The notes under the pieces: model-generated
Told to the model about the DNA's origin: nothing
Databases searched by the model: none
The model's input: the letters and a program-made list of their open reading frames with translations, nothing else
Program-made: the position numbers and the translations under genes
Part shown: piece after piece, positions 9,473 through 16,795 of the stretch
Layout of the letters: each line of letters starts with the position of its first letter
Numbering within the stretch: position 1 is the stretch's first letter
Source of the DNA: JAPOKJ01 sp031421635
Lineage (GTDB): Bacteria > Pseudomonadota > Gammaproteobacteria > Burkholderiales > Burkholderiaceae_E
Direction of reading: 5' to 3'
NCBI GenBank assembly: GCA_031421635.1
Contig: JANOPA010000056.1
Span: 33,109-97,108, forward strand
Length of the DNA: 64,000 nt

Positions 9473-9796
9473 ATGCCGATTGTTCACTATGTTTCCCACA
9501 CTCAACAAGCTACTGAGCTCGAAGTCGAGCTTGGCAATAACCTGATGATGGCCGCCGTCTTTGACGGTGTCGATGGCATTGAGGGCATGTGTGGCGGTTG
9601 CCTGGCCTGTGCCACATGCCATGTCTATGTCGACACCGCCTGGCTTGACAAGGTAGGTCCACCAAACGATGACGAAGACAGTATGCTCAGCCAGGTGGCC
9701 AGCGAGCGTCGCCCTAATAGCCGTCTCTCCTGCCAAATTGAAATGCGCTCGGACCTTGCTGGTTTGGTGTTGCATATGCCTGAACGCCAAGGATAG
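9473..9796 (+). CDS. 2Fe-2S ferredoxin, adrenodoxin/putidaredoxin type
   Basis: 107 residues. Cluster ligands C40-x5-C46-x2-C49 and C87 fit the vertebrate-type [2Fe-2S] ferredoxin pattern exactly. The SCQIEM block after the last Cys and the GMCGGCLACATCHVYV core are diagnostic. An extra Cys at position 43 lies inside the loop. These carriers usually pass electrons to P450s, ring-hydroxylating oxygenases or Fe-S assembly. No isc cluster or P450 is adjacent, so the partner is unknown. The flavin hydroxylase 124 nt downstream does not need a ferredoxin. Confidence 0.93.
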   Translation: MPIVHYVSHTQQATELEVELGNNLMMAAVFDGVDGIEGMCGGCLACATCHVYVDTAWLDKVGPPNDDEDSMLSQVASERRPNSRLSCQIEMRSDLAGLVLHMPERQG

Positions 9797-9920
9797 ACCT
9801 ACGGCAAGCTCACCCACGATTGACTTGGGGGTCAAACGCTGTCCGGCACGACTCTGGCAGCCTTTAAATTCGGCGGCTATTTATTGCCGGTAAGGCTGCC
9901 GCCTAGCTTAGAATATTGCC

Positions 9921-11177
9921 ATGAAAATCATTATTTCCGGTGCAGGTATTGGGGGCACGGCGCTGGCGCTGATGCTACATAAGCGCGGCTTCAAACCCCT
10001 TCTTTTCGAGTCGGCAGCCGTTGTCAAGCCTCTAGGCGTGGGCATTAATGTTCAGCCCAGCGCCATCGTAGAACTGGCACAGCTCGGCCTGCTCGACGAA
10101 CTGCGCGCGACCGGTATTGAAACTTCTCAGGTGGCCTATTACTCGCGTCTTGGTCAGCAAGTGTGGGCAGAGCCACGCGGCCTGGCGGCGGGATACTTGG
10201 TGCCCCAGTTCTCCATACACCGCGGCGAGTTACAAATGTTGTTGTTAGAGACGGCCATCAAGCGGCTCGATGCAGGGGCCGTTCATACCGGCTGGGAAAC
10301 CACCAAGGTGGATCCCGATGTCGGGACCATTACCTTAGTGCACCGCGCCAGTGGCGCGACCCGCACCGAACAAGCCGATGTCATCGTCTCCGCTGACGGT
10401 ATTCATTCCCCGATTCGTCGTCAGTTTTATCCCAACGAAGGTCCACCCAAATATTCGGGCTGTGTTCTGTGGCGTGCCATGACCATCGGCAAGCCCTTCC
10501 TGGATGGCCGCACCATGGTGATGGCCGGTAACGCGAGCCACAAACTGGTCACCTATCCGATCAGCCAAAGGTATGCTCGGGAAGGCCTCTCCCTGATTAA
10601 TTGGATCGCCGAGTTGAGAGTGGGCGGCGATACGCCACCCAAGGACGACTGGAACCGCGAAGTGGATCGCTCTGTGTTTGCACCCCAGTTTGCCGACTGG
10701 ACGTTCGACTTTCTGGATGTTCCCAAGCTGCTGTCGGGTGCTGAGCGAGTGTTCGAATTCCCGATGGTGGATCGCGATCCTTTGCCACAATGGACCCATG
10801 GTCGCGTGACTTTGTTGGGTGACGCAGCCCATCCGATGTATCCGATTGGGAGTAACGGCGCGACCCAGTCAATTCTCGATGCGCGCTGCCTAGCGGATCA
10901 ACTGGAAGGCGCGGAGGTGGCTACCGTGAAGGTGGCGCTTGAGCGATATGAAACCGAGCGCCTACCTAAGTGCGCCAAGATTGTCGCGGCGAATCGTGCC
11001 CAGGGCCCGGACTATGTACTTGAAGTGTTTGAAGAGCGTGCACCAAAGGGCTTCAAGCATGTGCATGATGTGGCCTCGCAAGCGGAGCTTGAGGAAATTG
11101 CCTTGGGATACAAGCGCGTGGTGGGCCTAGATATTGAATCGGTCAACCAAAAAGCTCGTGTCCATCTTGGGCTTTAA
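9921..11177 (+). CDS. FAD-dependent aromatic-hydroxylase-type monooxygenase
   Basis: 418 residues. The N-terminal dinucleotide fold GAGIGG is at 7-12 and the second FAD motif GDAAHPMYPIGSNGA around 300-314. A DG motif (VSADGIHSPIRRQ) and the IHRGELQ block place it in the group A flavoprotein monooxygenases, resembling PhzS- and 6-hydroxynicotinate-type hydroxylases. Such enzymes use NAD(P)H and O2 to hydroxylate aromatic acids. The substrate is not determinable. The EamA transporter begins 21 nt downstream and may be co-transcribed. Confidence 0.88.
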   Translation: MKIIISGAGIGGTALALMLHKRGFKPLLFESAAVVKPLGVGINVQPSAIVELAQLGLLDELRATGIETSQVAYYSRLGQQVWAEPRGLAAGYLVPQFSIHRGELQMLLLETAIKRLDAGAVHTGWETTKVDPDVGTITLVHRASGATRTEQADVIVSADGIHSPIRRQFYPNEGPPKYSGCVLWRAMTIGKPFLDGRTMVMAGNASHKLVTYPISQRYAREGLSLINWIAELRVGGDTPPKDDWNREVDRSVFAPQFADWTFDFLDVPKLLSGAERVFEFPMVDRDPLPQWTHGRVTLLGDAAHPMYPIGSNGATQSILDARCLADQLEGAEVATVKVALERYETERLPKCAKIVAANRAQGPDYVLEVFEERAPKGFKHVHDVASQAELEEIALGYKRVVGLDIESVNQKARVHLGL

Positions 11178-11198
11178 AGGCCGACGACTCGAGGGGCC

Positions 11199-12098
11199 AT
11201 GCCCTTAGACGCACTCGCCATGGTGCTCGTGGCGGCAGTGCTGCATGCGAGTTGGAACTTCTGGGTCAAGAAAGCGCAGGTTCACCCGCTGGCCTTTTCG
11301 CTACTTTGTTCGGTCGTATCGACACTTGTTTATGCCCCTTTTGTATGGTGGTTCTTTAAAGAGACGGGCCTAGGCATTTCAGGCCAAGGTTGGTGGTGGA
11401 TAGCAGCAAGTTGCGTGGTGCATAACCTCTATTTTTTTGTGCTGCAAACCGGCTATGCCCGCTCTGATCTCTCGATTGTGTACCCGCTGGCCAGAGGTAC
11501 AGGGCCGTTGTTGTCCGCCACCGGTGCGATTATTTTTTTGGGCGAGCAGCCCACGCTCTATTCGATGTTGGGCTTGCTACTGGTCGTGTTCGGTACCTTC
11601 ACCATCGCTGGTGGCGTCGCGTTATTGGATCGCAACAAAGTCCATAGCCCAAAGGTCAAGGCCGGGTTGCTGTGGGGCATGATGACCGGTGCATGCATTG
11701 CCACCTACACCCTGCTGGATGGCTACGCCGTCAAATACTTGCTGATCGCGCCACTCGTGTTTGACTGGATCTGTGCACCAGTGCGCGGGGCGATGTTGTT
11801 GCCGATTGTGCTGCAACAAAGGGTCGATCTAAAACTTGCCTGGAAGCAGTCCTGGCCCTACGTGATGGGCGTGGGCATGGTGTCGCCATTGGGTTACATC
11901 CTGGTGCTTACGGCCATGCAAAAGGCGCCGATCAGTCATGTTGCCCCGGCGCGCGAAGTGTCGATGCTGGTGGCGGCGTTTCTGGGCGCTAAGTTGCTCA
12001 AGGAGGGGGAGCTTAAACGGCGCTTGTTGGGGGCGGCGCTGATTGCATTGGGGGGTGGTGGCTTTGGCGAGTGGTTATTGAACTTAGGGAATCCTTGA
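11199..12098 (+). CDS. EamA/DMT-family transporter
   Basis: 299 residues with about ten hydrophobic helices arranged as two EamA repeats (about 5-140 and 150-295). The opening AAVLHASWNFWVKKA matches the EamA start. Such inner-membrane proteins usually export metabolites or amino acids; the substrate is unknown. Its position after the flavin hydroxylase suggests they form a two-gene unit. Confidence 0.85.
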   Translation: MPLDALAMVLVAAVLHASWNFWVKKAQVHPLAFSLLCSVVSTLVYAPFVWWFFKETGLGISGQGWWWIAASCVVHNLYFFVLQTGYARSDLSIVYPLARGTGPLLSATGAIIFLGEQPTLYSMLGLLLVVFGTFTIAGGVALLDRNKVHSPKVKAGLLWGMMTGACIATYTLLDGYAVKYLLIAPLVFDWICAPVRGAMLLPIVLQQRVDLKLAWKQSWPYVMGVGMVSPLGYILVLTAMQKAPISHVAPAREVSMLVAAFLGAKLLKEGELKRRLLGAALIALGGGGFGEWLLNLGNP

Positions 12099-12383
12099 AA
12101 CCCCGGACCCAAGATTGATAAAGCGACTTTTTGCAACACCCCAAACGGGGATCTCAAAAGAGTCTTAGTTCTTAATAGGGGCTCACGGTTCTCCTTGGCC
12201 CACCGGCCTCACGATCAAGCGCGTTGATCGCAGCATTCGCATGCAATGTATGAGTCACGAAGTGATCCGTTGTGAGCGCGAGACTTAGACCGGTGAGTTT
12301 GTGGACTTTCAATGCGGGGCGCTTCCCGACTCGCCGAAGCACACTGACCAAATAATCGTAGGCGTCGATGTTGTGCCCAACGC
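12099..12383. other. Convergent intergenic region
   Basis: 285 nt between the EamA gene and the end of the Bug receptor gene. It has a short CCCC/GGGG hairpin near 12138-12150 without a T-run. A minus-strand frame 12172-12387 with a TTG start overlapping the receptor stop could encode 71 residues, but has no recognisable family and is not called. Confidence 0.4.
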
Positions 12384-13451
12384 TCAATCCAAACTAACCT
12401 TCCCCCGCTCAATAATCGGCTTCCAGCGCTTAAGCTCACTCTGCATAAACTCCGCAAAGGCTTTTGGTGAATTGCCAATCGGCTCCATGTATTGAGCGCG
12501 CAGTTTTTCGAATACCTCCGGGCTCTTCATCGCCGCGACAAACTCGAGATTGATCTTGTCGATCAAGACAGCGGGGGTGCTGCTTGGCACTACTACACCT
12601 ATCCATGCCGTCGCCTCAACATCGGGGATGCCTATTTCCTTGAACGTCGGGAGGTCCAGGCCAGGGTAGCGCTGTGCCGTCGATACAGCCAGCGCCTTAA
12701 GCTTGCCTGCTCTCACTTGCGGCATCACTGCGGAGGGTGCCAACGAGGCCATTTGGGTGTCGCCACTTAACATGGAGGTCACGGCAGCAGGTGAGGAGGG
12801 ATAGGGAATGTGAACGATATAGGTACCGGTCTTGGCCTTGATTAATTCCATCGATAAATGCGCTACCGTGCCTGCGCCTACCGAGGCATAGTTGTACTTG
12901 CCGGGGTTTTTTTTCAAGAGATCAAAAAACTCTTTCGGAGTGGTCACCCCCAGGCTGGTCGGCACCGTGAGGATGTTGGGTTGGATGGCACCCAGAGTGA
13001 TGGGCGCCAAATCCTTGAAGGGGTCATAAGGCAAGCTCTTATACAACACGGTGTTATTGACCAGAGGTCCGGTGATCGAGATGCCAATGGTGTAACCGTC
13101 ACCCGTCGCCCTGGCCACCGCATTGGTGCCAATATTGCCGCCCGCGCCCGGACGGTTCTCAATGATGAAGGCTTGCTTGAGGTTTTGGCTGAGCCGATCA
13201 CCAACCAATCTTGCGAAAATATCGGGTGTGGAGCCGGGGCCAAAGGGCACAATCAGTTTCACGGGGCGAGTCGGCCAGTCGCTCGTCTGAGCGTAACTTA
13301 GGGTTTGCAAAAGCCCCAGACCTAGACCAGAACATAACGCTAGGGCGATCTTTAAACGGTGCCGTAATCGCATTAGAACCGTGGGCGAGATCAGCGGCTT
13401 CTTAAAAGAGTGCATATCTTGAAATTTCCACTTCATTTCTTTTGATTTCAT
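12384..13451 (-). CDS. Bug-family periplasmic solute receptor (TctC-like)
   Basis: 355 residues. After a long N terminus, a signal peptide (LKIALALCSGLGLGLLQTL, then YAQ) precedes a TctC/Bug fold with the hallmark WPTRPVKLIVPFGPGSTPD and the AGGNIGTNAVARATGDGYT block. Bug receptors capture carboxylates for tripartite tricarboxylate transporters or act in sensing. No TctA/TctB membrane genes are nearby, as is usual for orphan Bug proteins in Burkholderiales. The start at 13451 overlaps the upstream gene's stop as ATGA, so translation is probably coupled. A later Met, nearer the signal peptide, is possible. Confidence 0.88.
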   Translation of the reverse strand: MKSKEMKWKFQDMHSFKKPLISPTVLMRLRHRLKIALALCSGLGLGLLQTLSYAQTSDWPTRPVKLIVPFGPGSTPDIFARLVGDRLSQNLKQAFIIENRPGAGGNIGTNAVARATGDGYTIGISITGPLVNNTVLYKSLPYDPFKDLAPITLGAIQPNILTVPTSLGVTTPKEFFDLLKKNPGKYNYASVGAGTVAHLSMELIKAKTGTYIVHIPYPSSPAAVTSMLSGDTQMASLAPSAVMPQVRAGKLKALAVSTAQRYPGLDLPTFKEIGIPDVEATAWIGVVVPSSTPAVLIDKINLEFVAAMKSPEVFEKLRAQYMEPIGNSPKAFAEFMQSELKRWKPIIERGKVSLD

Positions 13452-14353
13452 GGCTGCGGAGGGAGGGCAATAAGCTGATCGAAATAAAGGGACTCTTTCG
13501 CGACAAACTGGGTCACCATGGTGCGGTAGCTTTGCTCCACGACGTCTTCGAAACCCTCGAAACCAAGATTGTGACGCATGGCGCGCTGCCTAGCCTTGGC
13601 GAAGACTTCCGCCTGCCGCTGCGGTGCACTGACCTGGAAGTGATCGGCCTTGAAGCGCGCTGCGTCCTTGACCAGCATGGCGCGCTTGGCCATCAGCCCA
13701 ATAATGCTGTCATCGAGAGTGTCAATTTGCGTTCTCAAGTCGGTGAGGTTAGCAGCGATCGTTTGATAGCTTGGCTCCTTAAAGCGCCGCAGGGGCGGGC
13801 CAAGTGGGTTCGGCTCAAGGTGTTGCATTAAGATAGCACCGGGCAGGTCGTATGCCGAAACGACCTTAGAAACGCTATGAGACGAAAAACCAAATGAAAC
13901 ATCCGGTGAAACATCAGCAGAAACATCCGTCGAAACCTGGACAGTGCCATCAGTCAACATGAAAGGCAGAAGTGCAGTACGAACCGAAGCACCGGGCAAT
14001 AAGCCTTTGTCACGAGCCAAGGCATTGCAGTGACTGATCACGCCATGCGCCAGCCCGTCTTGGGCCTGACCGATGCGAGCACTCAAGTGAGAATAGGTAC
14101 AGGCGGCGACACCTACTTCTTGGAGAAGCGCTAGTCCGGCGATACCCGCATCTTCTTTCCCGCCACCGGCATCATTAAAAAAAACCAAGTGTGGCTTTTG
14201 AGGATGAGCAAGGATATAGCCCGCCGCGGCCGTGCCGCCATGTGAGCCGGAAACAATCACCTTGCCTTCAATCTCGAATCTAGGTTGAGCCACATAACCA
14301 ATCGAATCGAGTATCAGCAGGTTTGATCTGAGCGAGGGTGTAGGAGCTGACAT
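13448..14353 (-). CDS. Fusion of an uncharacterised N-terminal domain with an AroQ/PchB-like chorismate mutase domain
   Basis: 301 residues. The C-terminal part (about 202-295) fits the AroQ fold: R207, R224 and K235 have the same spacing as R14, R31 and K42 of the isochorismate-pyruvate lyase PchB. The N-terminal 130 residues are soluble and carry motifs VIVSGSHGG (His38), FFNDAGGGKEDAGIAGL (N60, D61, K66) and YSHLSARIGQAQD (H89, S91, R93). They look like an active site, but I cannot name the family. A Val/Asp/Ser repeat linker (141-153) joins the halves. It is translationally coupled to the downstream Bug receptor. Activity as mutase or lyase is inference. Confidence 0.75.
   Translation of the reverse strand: MSAPTPSLRSNLLILDSIGYVAQPRFEIEGKVIVSGSHGGTAAAGYILAHPQKPHLVFFNDAGGGKEDAGIAGLALLQEVGVAACTYSHLSARIGQAQDGLAHGVISHCNALARDKGLLPGASVRTALLPFMLTDGTVQVSTDVSADVSPDVSFGFSSHSVSKVVSAYDLPGAILMQHLEPNPLGPPLRRFKEPSYQTIAANLTDLRTQIDTLDDSIIGLMAKRAMLVKDAARFKADHFQVSAPQRQAEVFAKARQRAMRHNLGFEGFEDVVEQSYRTMVTQFVAKESLYFDQLIALPPQP
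13896..13931 (-). repeat. Three 12-bp tandem repeats inside the fusion gene
   Basis: Units GAAACATCCGGT, GAAACATCAGCA and GAAACATCCGTC run head to tail, and a fourth partial GAAACC follows. On the coding strand they encode repeated DVS-type tetrapeptides in the interdomain linker. The repeat preserves frame, so its length could vary between strains. Confidence 0.8.
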
Positions 14354-14426
14354 GGCAGTGGCCCTTTGTAGCCGTTTAACGAAAAGTAGCCTTCAGTTTA
14401 TATTCTCCCCCTAGCTTACTTTTCGG

Positions 14427-14999
14427 ATGCCTTACAAAATGATCAAATTGCCGAAGAACTCGTTGTTTGCGGTTCTCTTGCGCTCGTCCTGGTGGATCAG
14501 CTTTGGAATCGCGCTCGGTTTCGTGATGCTCTCCAAGGCTTTCTTACCCGCCGAGCTCTGGCTCTATGGTGCTTTTGGTGGCATGGTGTTTGTGGTGATC
14601 GGCGGCATGTCCTTAGCCCGCCAATTGCGTTTGCCCAGTCGCAATAAAGTGGAAGCCATTGCGGCGCGGGTACGGGAGAGTTCTTGGGCTACGTTCTCAG
14701 CCGAACTTGAAGTCGCTTTCCGTCGTGACGGCTACTCCGTCAAAAAACTCAACGGCCCGGCTGATTTTGCGATTACCCGCGCTGGACGAACCGGAGTGGT
14801 CTGCGCCAAGCGCTGGAAAGCCGCGCAGCATAGCGAAGAGAGTGTGCGACTCTTACACGCCGCGAAAGCCGATCACGGCGCCGCTGACTGCACTCTTATC
14901 GCCCTTGAACCCTTGGGGGAAAAGGCGCGACGCTTTGCCGAGGTTAACGGAGTACAAGTCATGCAGGCGGCGGGCCTGGCGCAGTTACTCAAGAACTAA
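14427..14999 (+). CDS. Membrane-anchored Mrr-like (restriction-endonuclease fold) protein
   Basis: 190 residues. Two transmembrane helices (about 20-40 and 45-65) are followed by a cytosolic domain resembling the Mrr_cat/DUF2034 fold: SWATFSAELEVAFRRDGYSV, ADFAITRAGRTGVVCAKRW and ALLHAAK-like helices. In active PD-(D/E)XK nucleases the D and the (E/Q)xK motif bind metal. Here D113 and K128 are present, but the E/Q position is Cys126 (C-A-K), so catalysis is doubtful. It diverges from the chorismate-mutase fusion gene. It is annotated as 'restriction endonuclease' in many Burkholderiales, but no methylase partner is here. Confidence 0.72.
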   Translation: MPYKMIKLPKNSLFAVLLRSSWWISFGIALGFVMLSKAFLPAELWLYGAFGGMVFVVIGGMSLARQLRLPSRNKVEAIAARVRESSWATFSAELEVAFRRDGYSVKKLNGPADFAITRAGRTGVVCAKRWKAAQHSEESVRLLHAAKADHGAADCTLIALEPLGEKARRFAEVNGVQVMQAAGLAQLLKN

Positions 15000-15087
15000 G
15001 TGCTAGAAGGACTAGTTGCAGCGAAGTGGTGACGCGCCACACTAGGAGTGCCGCGAACTAGGCGCAAATAACTAGAGCGAAGGAACG

Positions 15088-15519
15088 CTACTTGCGCGCC
15101 TCGGGCTTCACCCCGAACTGGTCCGCCATCCAGTCGGGCAACTCAAGCGTACGAAGTCGACTCGGATTGTTTTCGCGCGGTACCGCAATAATGCGCACTT
15201 CAAAGCCCTCGCATACCAAGCGCTCGCCGTGCTTGACCACATGACGGACCCGAAAAGTCTTGCGCCCCCATTCTGAGATGTGCGACTCAAGACTGAGCTC
15301 ATCACCAGGACTGGCGGGGGAAATGAAGCTGGCGCCAGTATCCACCAGCGGCCAACAAATCCAGCCACGTTCGGCTTTGAGCTGTGCCATGCTTAAGCCC
15401 GCGCTACGCGCCAATGCATGAGTGCCGCGATCAAACCAACGATAGAAATTAGGATAGAAAACAATGCCGGCGGGATCACAGTCACCGAAATCGACGGAGA
15501 AATGAATACGGTGGGACAT
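15088..15519 (-). CDS. Acyl-CoA thioesterase, 4-hydroxybenzoyl-CoA thioesterase family
   Basis: 143 residues. The hotdog-fold signature FGDCDPAGIVFYPNFYRWFD includes the catalytic Asp of the Pseudomonas-type 4-hydroxybenzoyl-CoA thioesterase. The start at 15519 gives the canonical MSHRIHF opening; an upstream in-frame start would run into the preceding gene. It lies 31 nt after the Ldh-family gene, so the two are probably one operon. It hydrolyses an acyl- or aroyl-CoA in the cytosol; the exact substrate is unknown. Confidence 0.88.
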   Translation of the reverse strand: MSHRIHFSVDFGDCDPAGIVFYPNFYRWFDRGTHALARSAGLSMAQLKAERGWICWPLVDTGASFISPASPGDELSLESHISEWGRKTFRVRHVVKHGERLVCEGFEVRIIAVPRENNPSRLRTLELPDWMADQFGVKPEARK

Positions 15520-15550
15520 GCGAAGGAGCCTTGGTTGAGTGGTACTGAAC

Positions 15551-16663
15551 TTAACTCGCCAGCTTTGACAAGGCGGTGAGCTTGCCGCCCATGCGCGTGT
15601 TGACCGCTGCGGCTGCTTCGTCCATCTGAGCCATGGTGCCGGCATCAATCGGAATCAACGAGGCTCGCGCCGCCCGCATTTTTCGCTCGGGGTCGCCCGG
15701 CATCATAATGCCGCCGTTGGCCTCACCTGCCGCGCTTAGGCGTGCTGACTTCACCCATTCTACGAAGCTTGCGGCTTCGCTCTCAAAACGGTTTTGAGTG
15801 CCCAGTTTCGTCGGGTCCAAAACGAGAGTGAACATATTGTTCCAGATGCCGTATTGCTTGGGGTAATTGACGGGCTGGGTGGTTTCGCCGCCGGTGAGTG
15901 CGGCCCCCAAAAGCTCGCACACCATGGCGAGCGCATAGCCTTTATGCTCGGCAAAAGTCACCAAGGCGCCGAGGGAATCTTCCTCTCCTGGGGCGGGGAA
16001 CATCACTCCCGGATCATCAGTGGCATTGCCCTTCGCATCGATCAGCGAGCCCATCGGCACTTTGACTTTCTTGTTATGGGCAACACGCACCTTGCCATGG
16101 GCCAGGGCGCTGGTCGCAAAGTCAAGAACAATCGGATCGCCGTTGGGGCGGGGAATGCCGACCGTAAAGGGATTGGTGACAAAGCGGCCCTCGGTCCCGC
16201 CGAACGGGGCCACCATGGCCGGTCGCGACAAGGCATTGGTGAAATGAACCGAAATCATTCCGGCGGCGACGGCTTTTTCCGCCCAGTGGCCAATGCGTCC
16301 AATGTGATGAGCGTTGCGCAGACCAATCGCTACGACCCCGTGTTGCTGGGCACGCTCGATGGCTACGTCCATGGCTTGATAGGCCACCGATGGCCCCATC
16401 CCTCTTTGTCCATCCACCACCAACATCGAACCGGTATCGGCCACGACCGAGATCTTTTGGTTGAGCTGCAATTCATTGTTCAAATACGAATTCACGTAAC
16501 GCGGGGCCATGCCCACGCCATGCGAATCATGGCCCGCGAGATTCGCACCGACCAGGTGATCGGCGGTGAGCATGGCCTCGAGCGTTGACGAGCCTGCCGT
16601 TTCGAAGAGTTGCACAATCCATTGATGCAGGGCGGGAGTGTTCACAGAAAAGTATGCAGCCAT
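15551..16663 (-). CDS. Ldh-family (malate/L-lactate/sulfolactate-type) NAD(P)-dependent dehydrogenase
   Basis: 370 residues. The fold is the non-Rossmann Ldh_2 type: HDSHGVGMAPRY contains the catalytic His, and GLRNAHHIGRIGHW, TNPFTVGIPRP and LDFATSALAHGKV follow. Family members oxidise 2-hydroxyacids such as malate, ureidoglycolate or sulfolactate. The specificity cannot be assigned. It is upstream of the thioesterase gene and divergent from metH. Confidence 0.88.
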   Translation of the reverse strand: MAAYFSVNTPALHQWIVQLFETAGSSTLEAMLTADHLVGANLAGHDSHGVGMAPRYVNSYLNNELQLNQKISVVADTGSMLVVDGQRGMGPSVAYQAMDVAIERAQQHGVVAIGLRNAHHIGRIGHWAEKAVAAGMISVHFTNALSRPAMVAPFGGTEGRFVTNPFTVGIPRPNGDPIVLDFATSALAHGKVRVAHNKKVKVPMGSLIDAKGNATDDPGVMFPAPGEEDSLGALVTFAEHKGYALAMVCELLGAALTGGETTQPVNYPKQYGIWNNMFTLVLDPTKLGTQNRFESEAASFVEWVKSARLSAAGEANGGIMMPGDPERKMRAARASLIPIDAGTMAQMDEAAAAVNTRMGGKLTALSKLAS

Positions 16664-16795
16664 GGCTCGCTCGGTAAGGTTAATGGGTTAAATAGAGTCG
16701 CAGCTCCATTCTAAAGCCTGCTTGGACTGGTAAAACCTCACGGTTTCAAGTCCTCGAGAGTTGTGGGCTTAAGAGCGGACGTCTAAAATGCGCGC

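Noticed and set aside
9272..9835. 187-residue minus-strand frame antisense to the ferredoxin gene
   Set aside because: The ferredoxin frame carries all four cluster Cys in canonical spacing; the antisense frame has no motif.
12172..12387. 71-residue minus-strand frame overlapping the Bug receptor stop
   Set aside because: It has only a TTG start, no family resemblance, and lies in a convergent gap with no clear ribosome-binding site.
13896..13931. Short repeats as a possible CRISPR
   Set aside because: The units are 12 bp without spacers and encode a coding-frame repeat.
14427..14999. A restriction-modification system
   Set aside because: No methyltransferase or specificity gene nearby and the catalytic motif is altered.
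16664..16795. Possible cobalamin or SAH riboswitch upstream of metH
   Set aside because: 132 nt with no conserved B12-box or SAH-pseudoknot features visible by eye.
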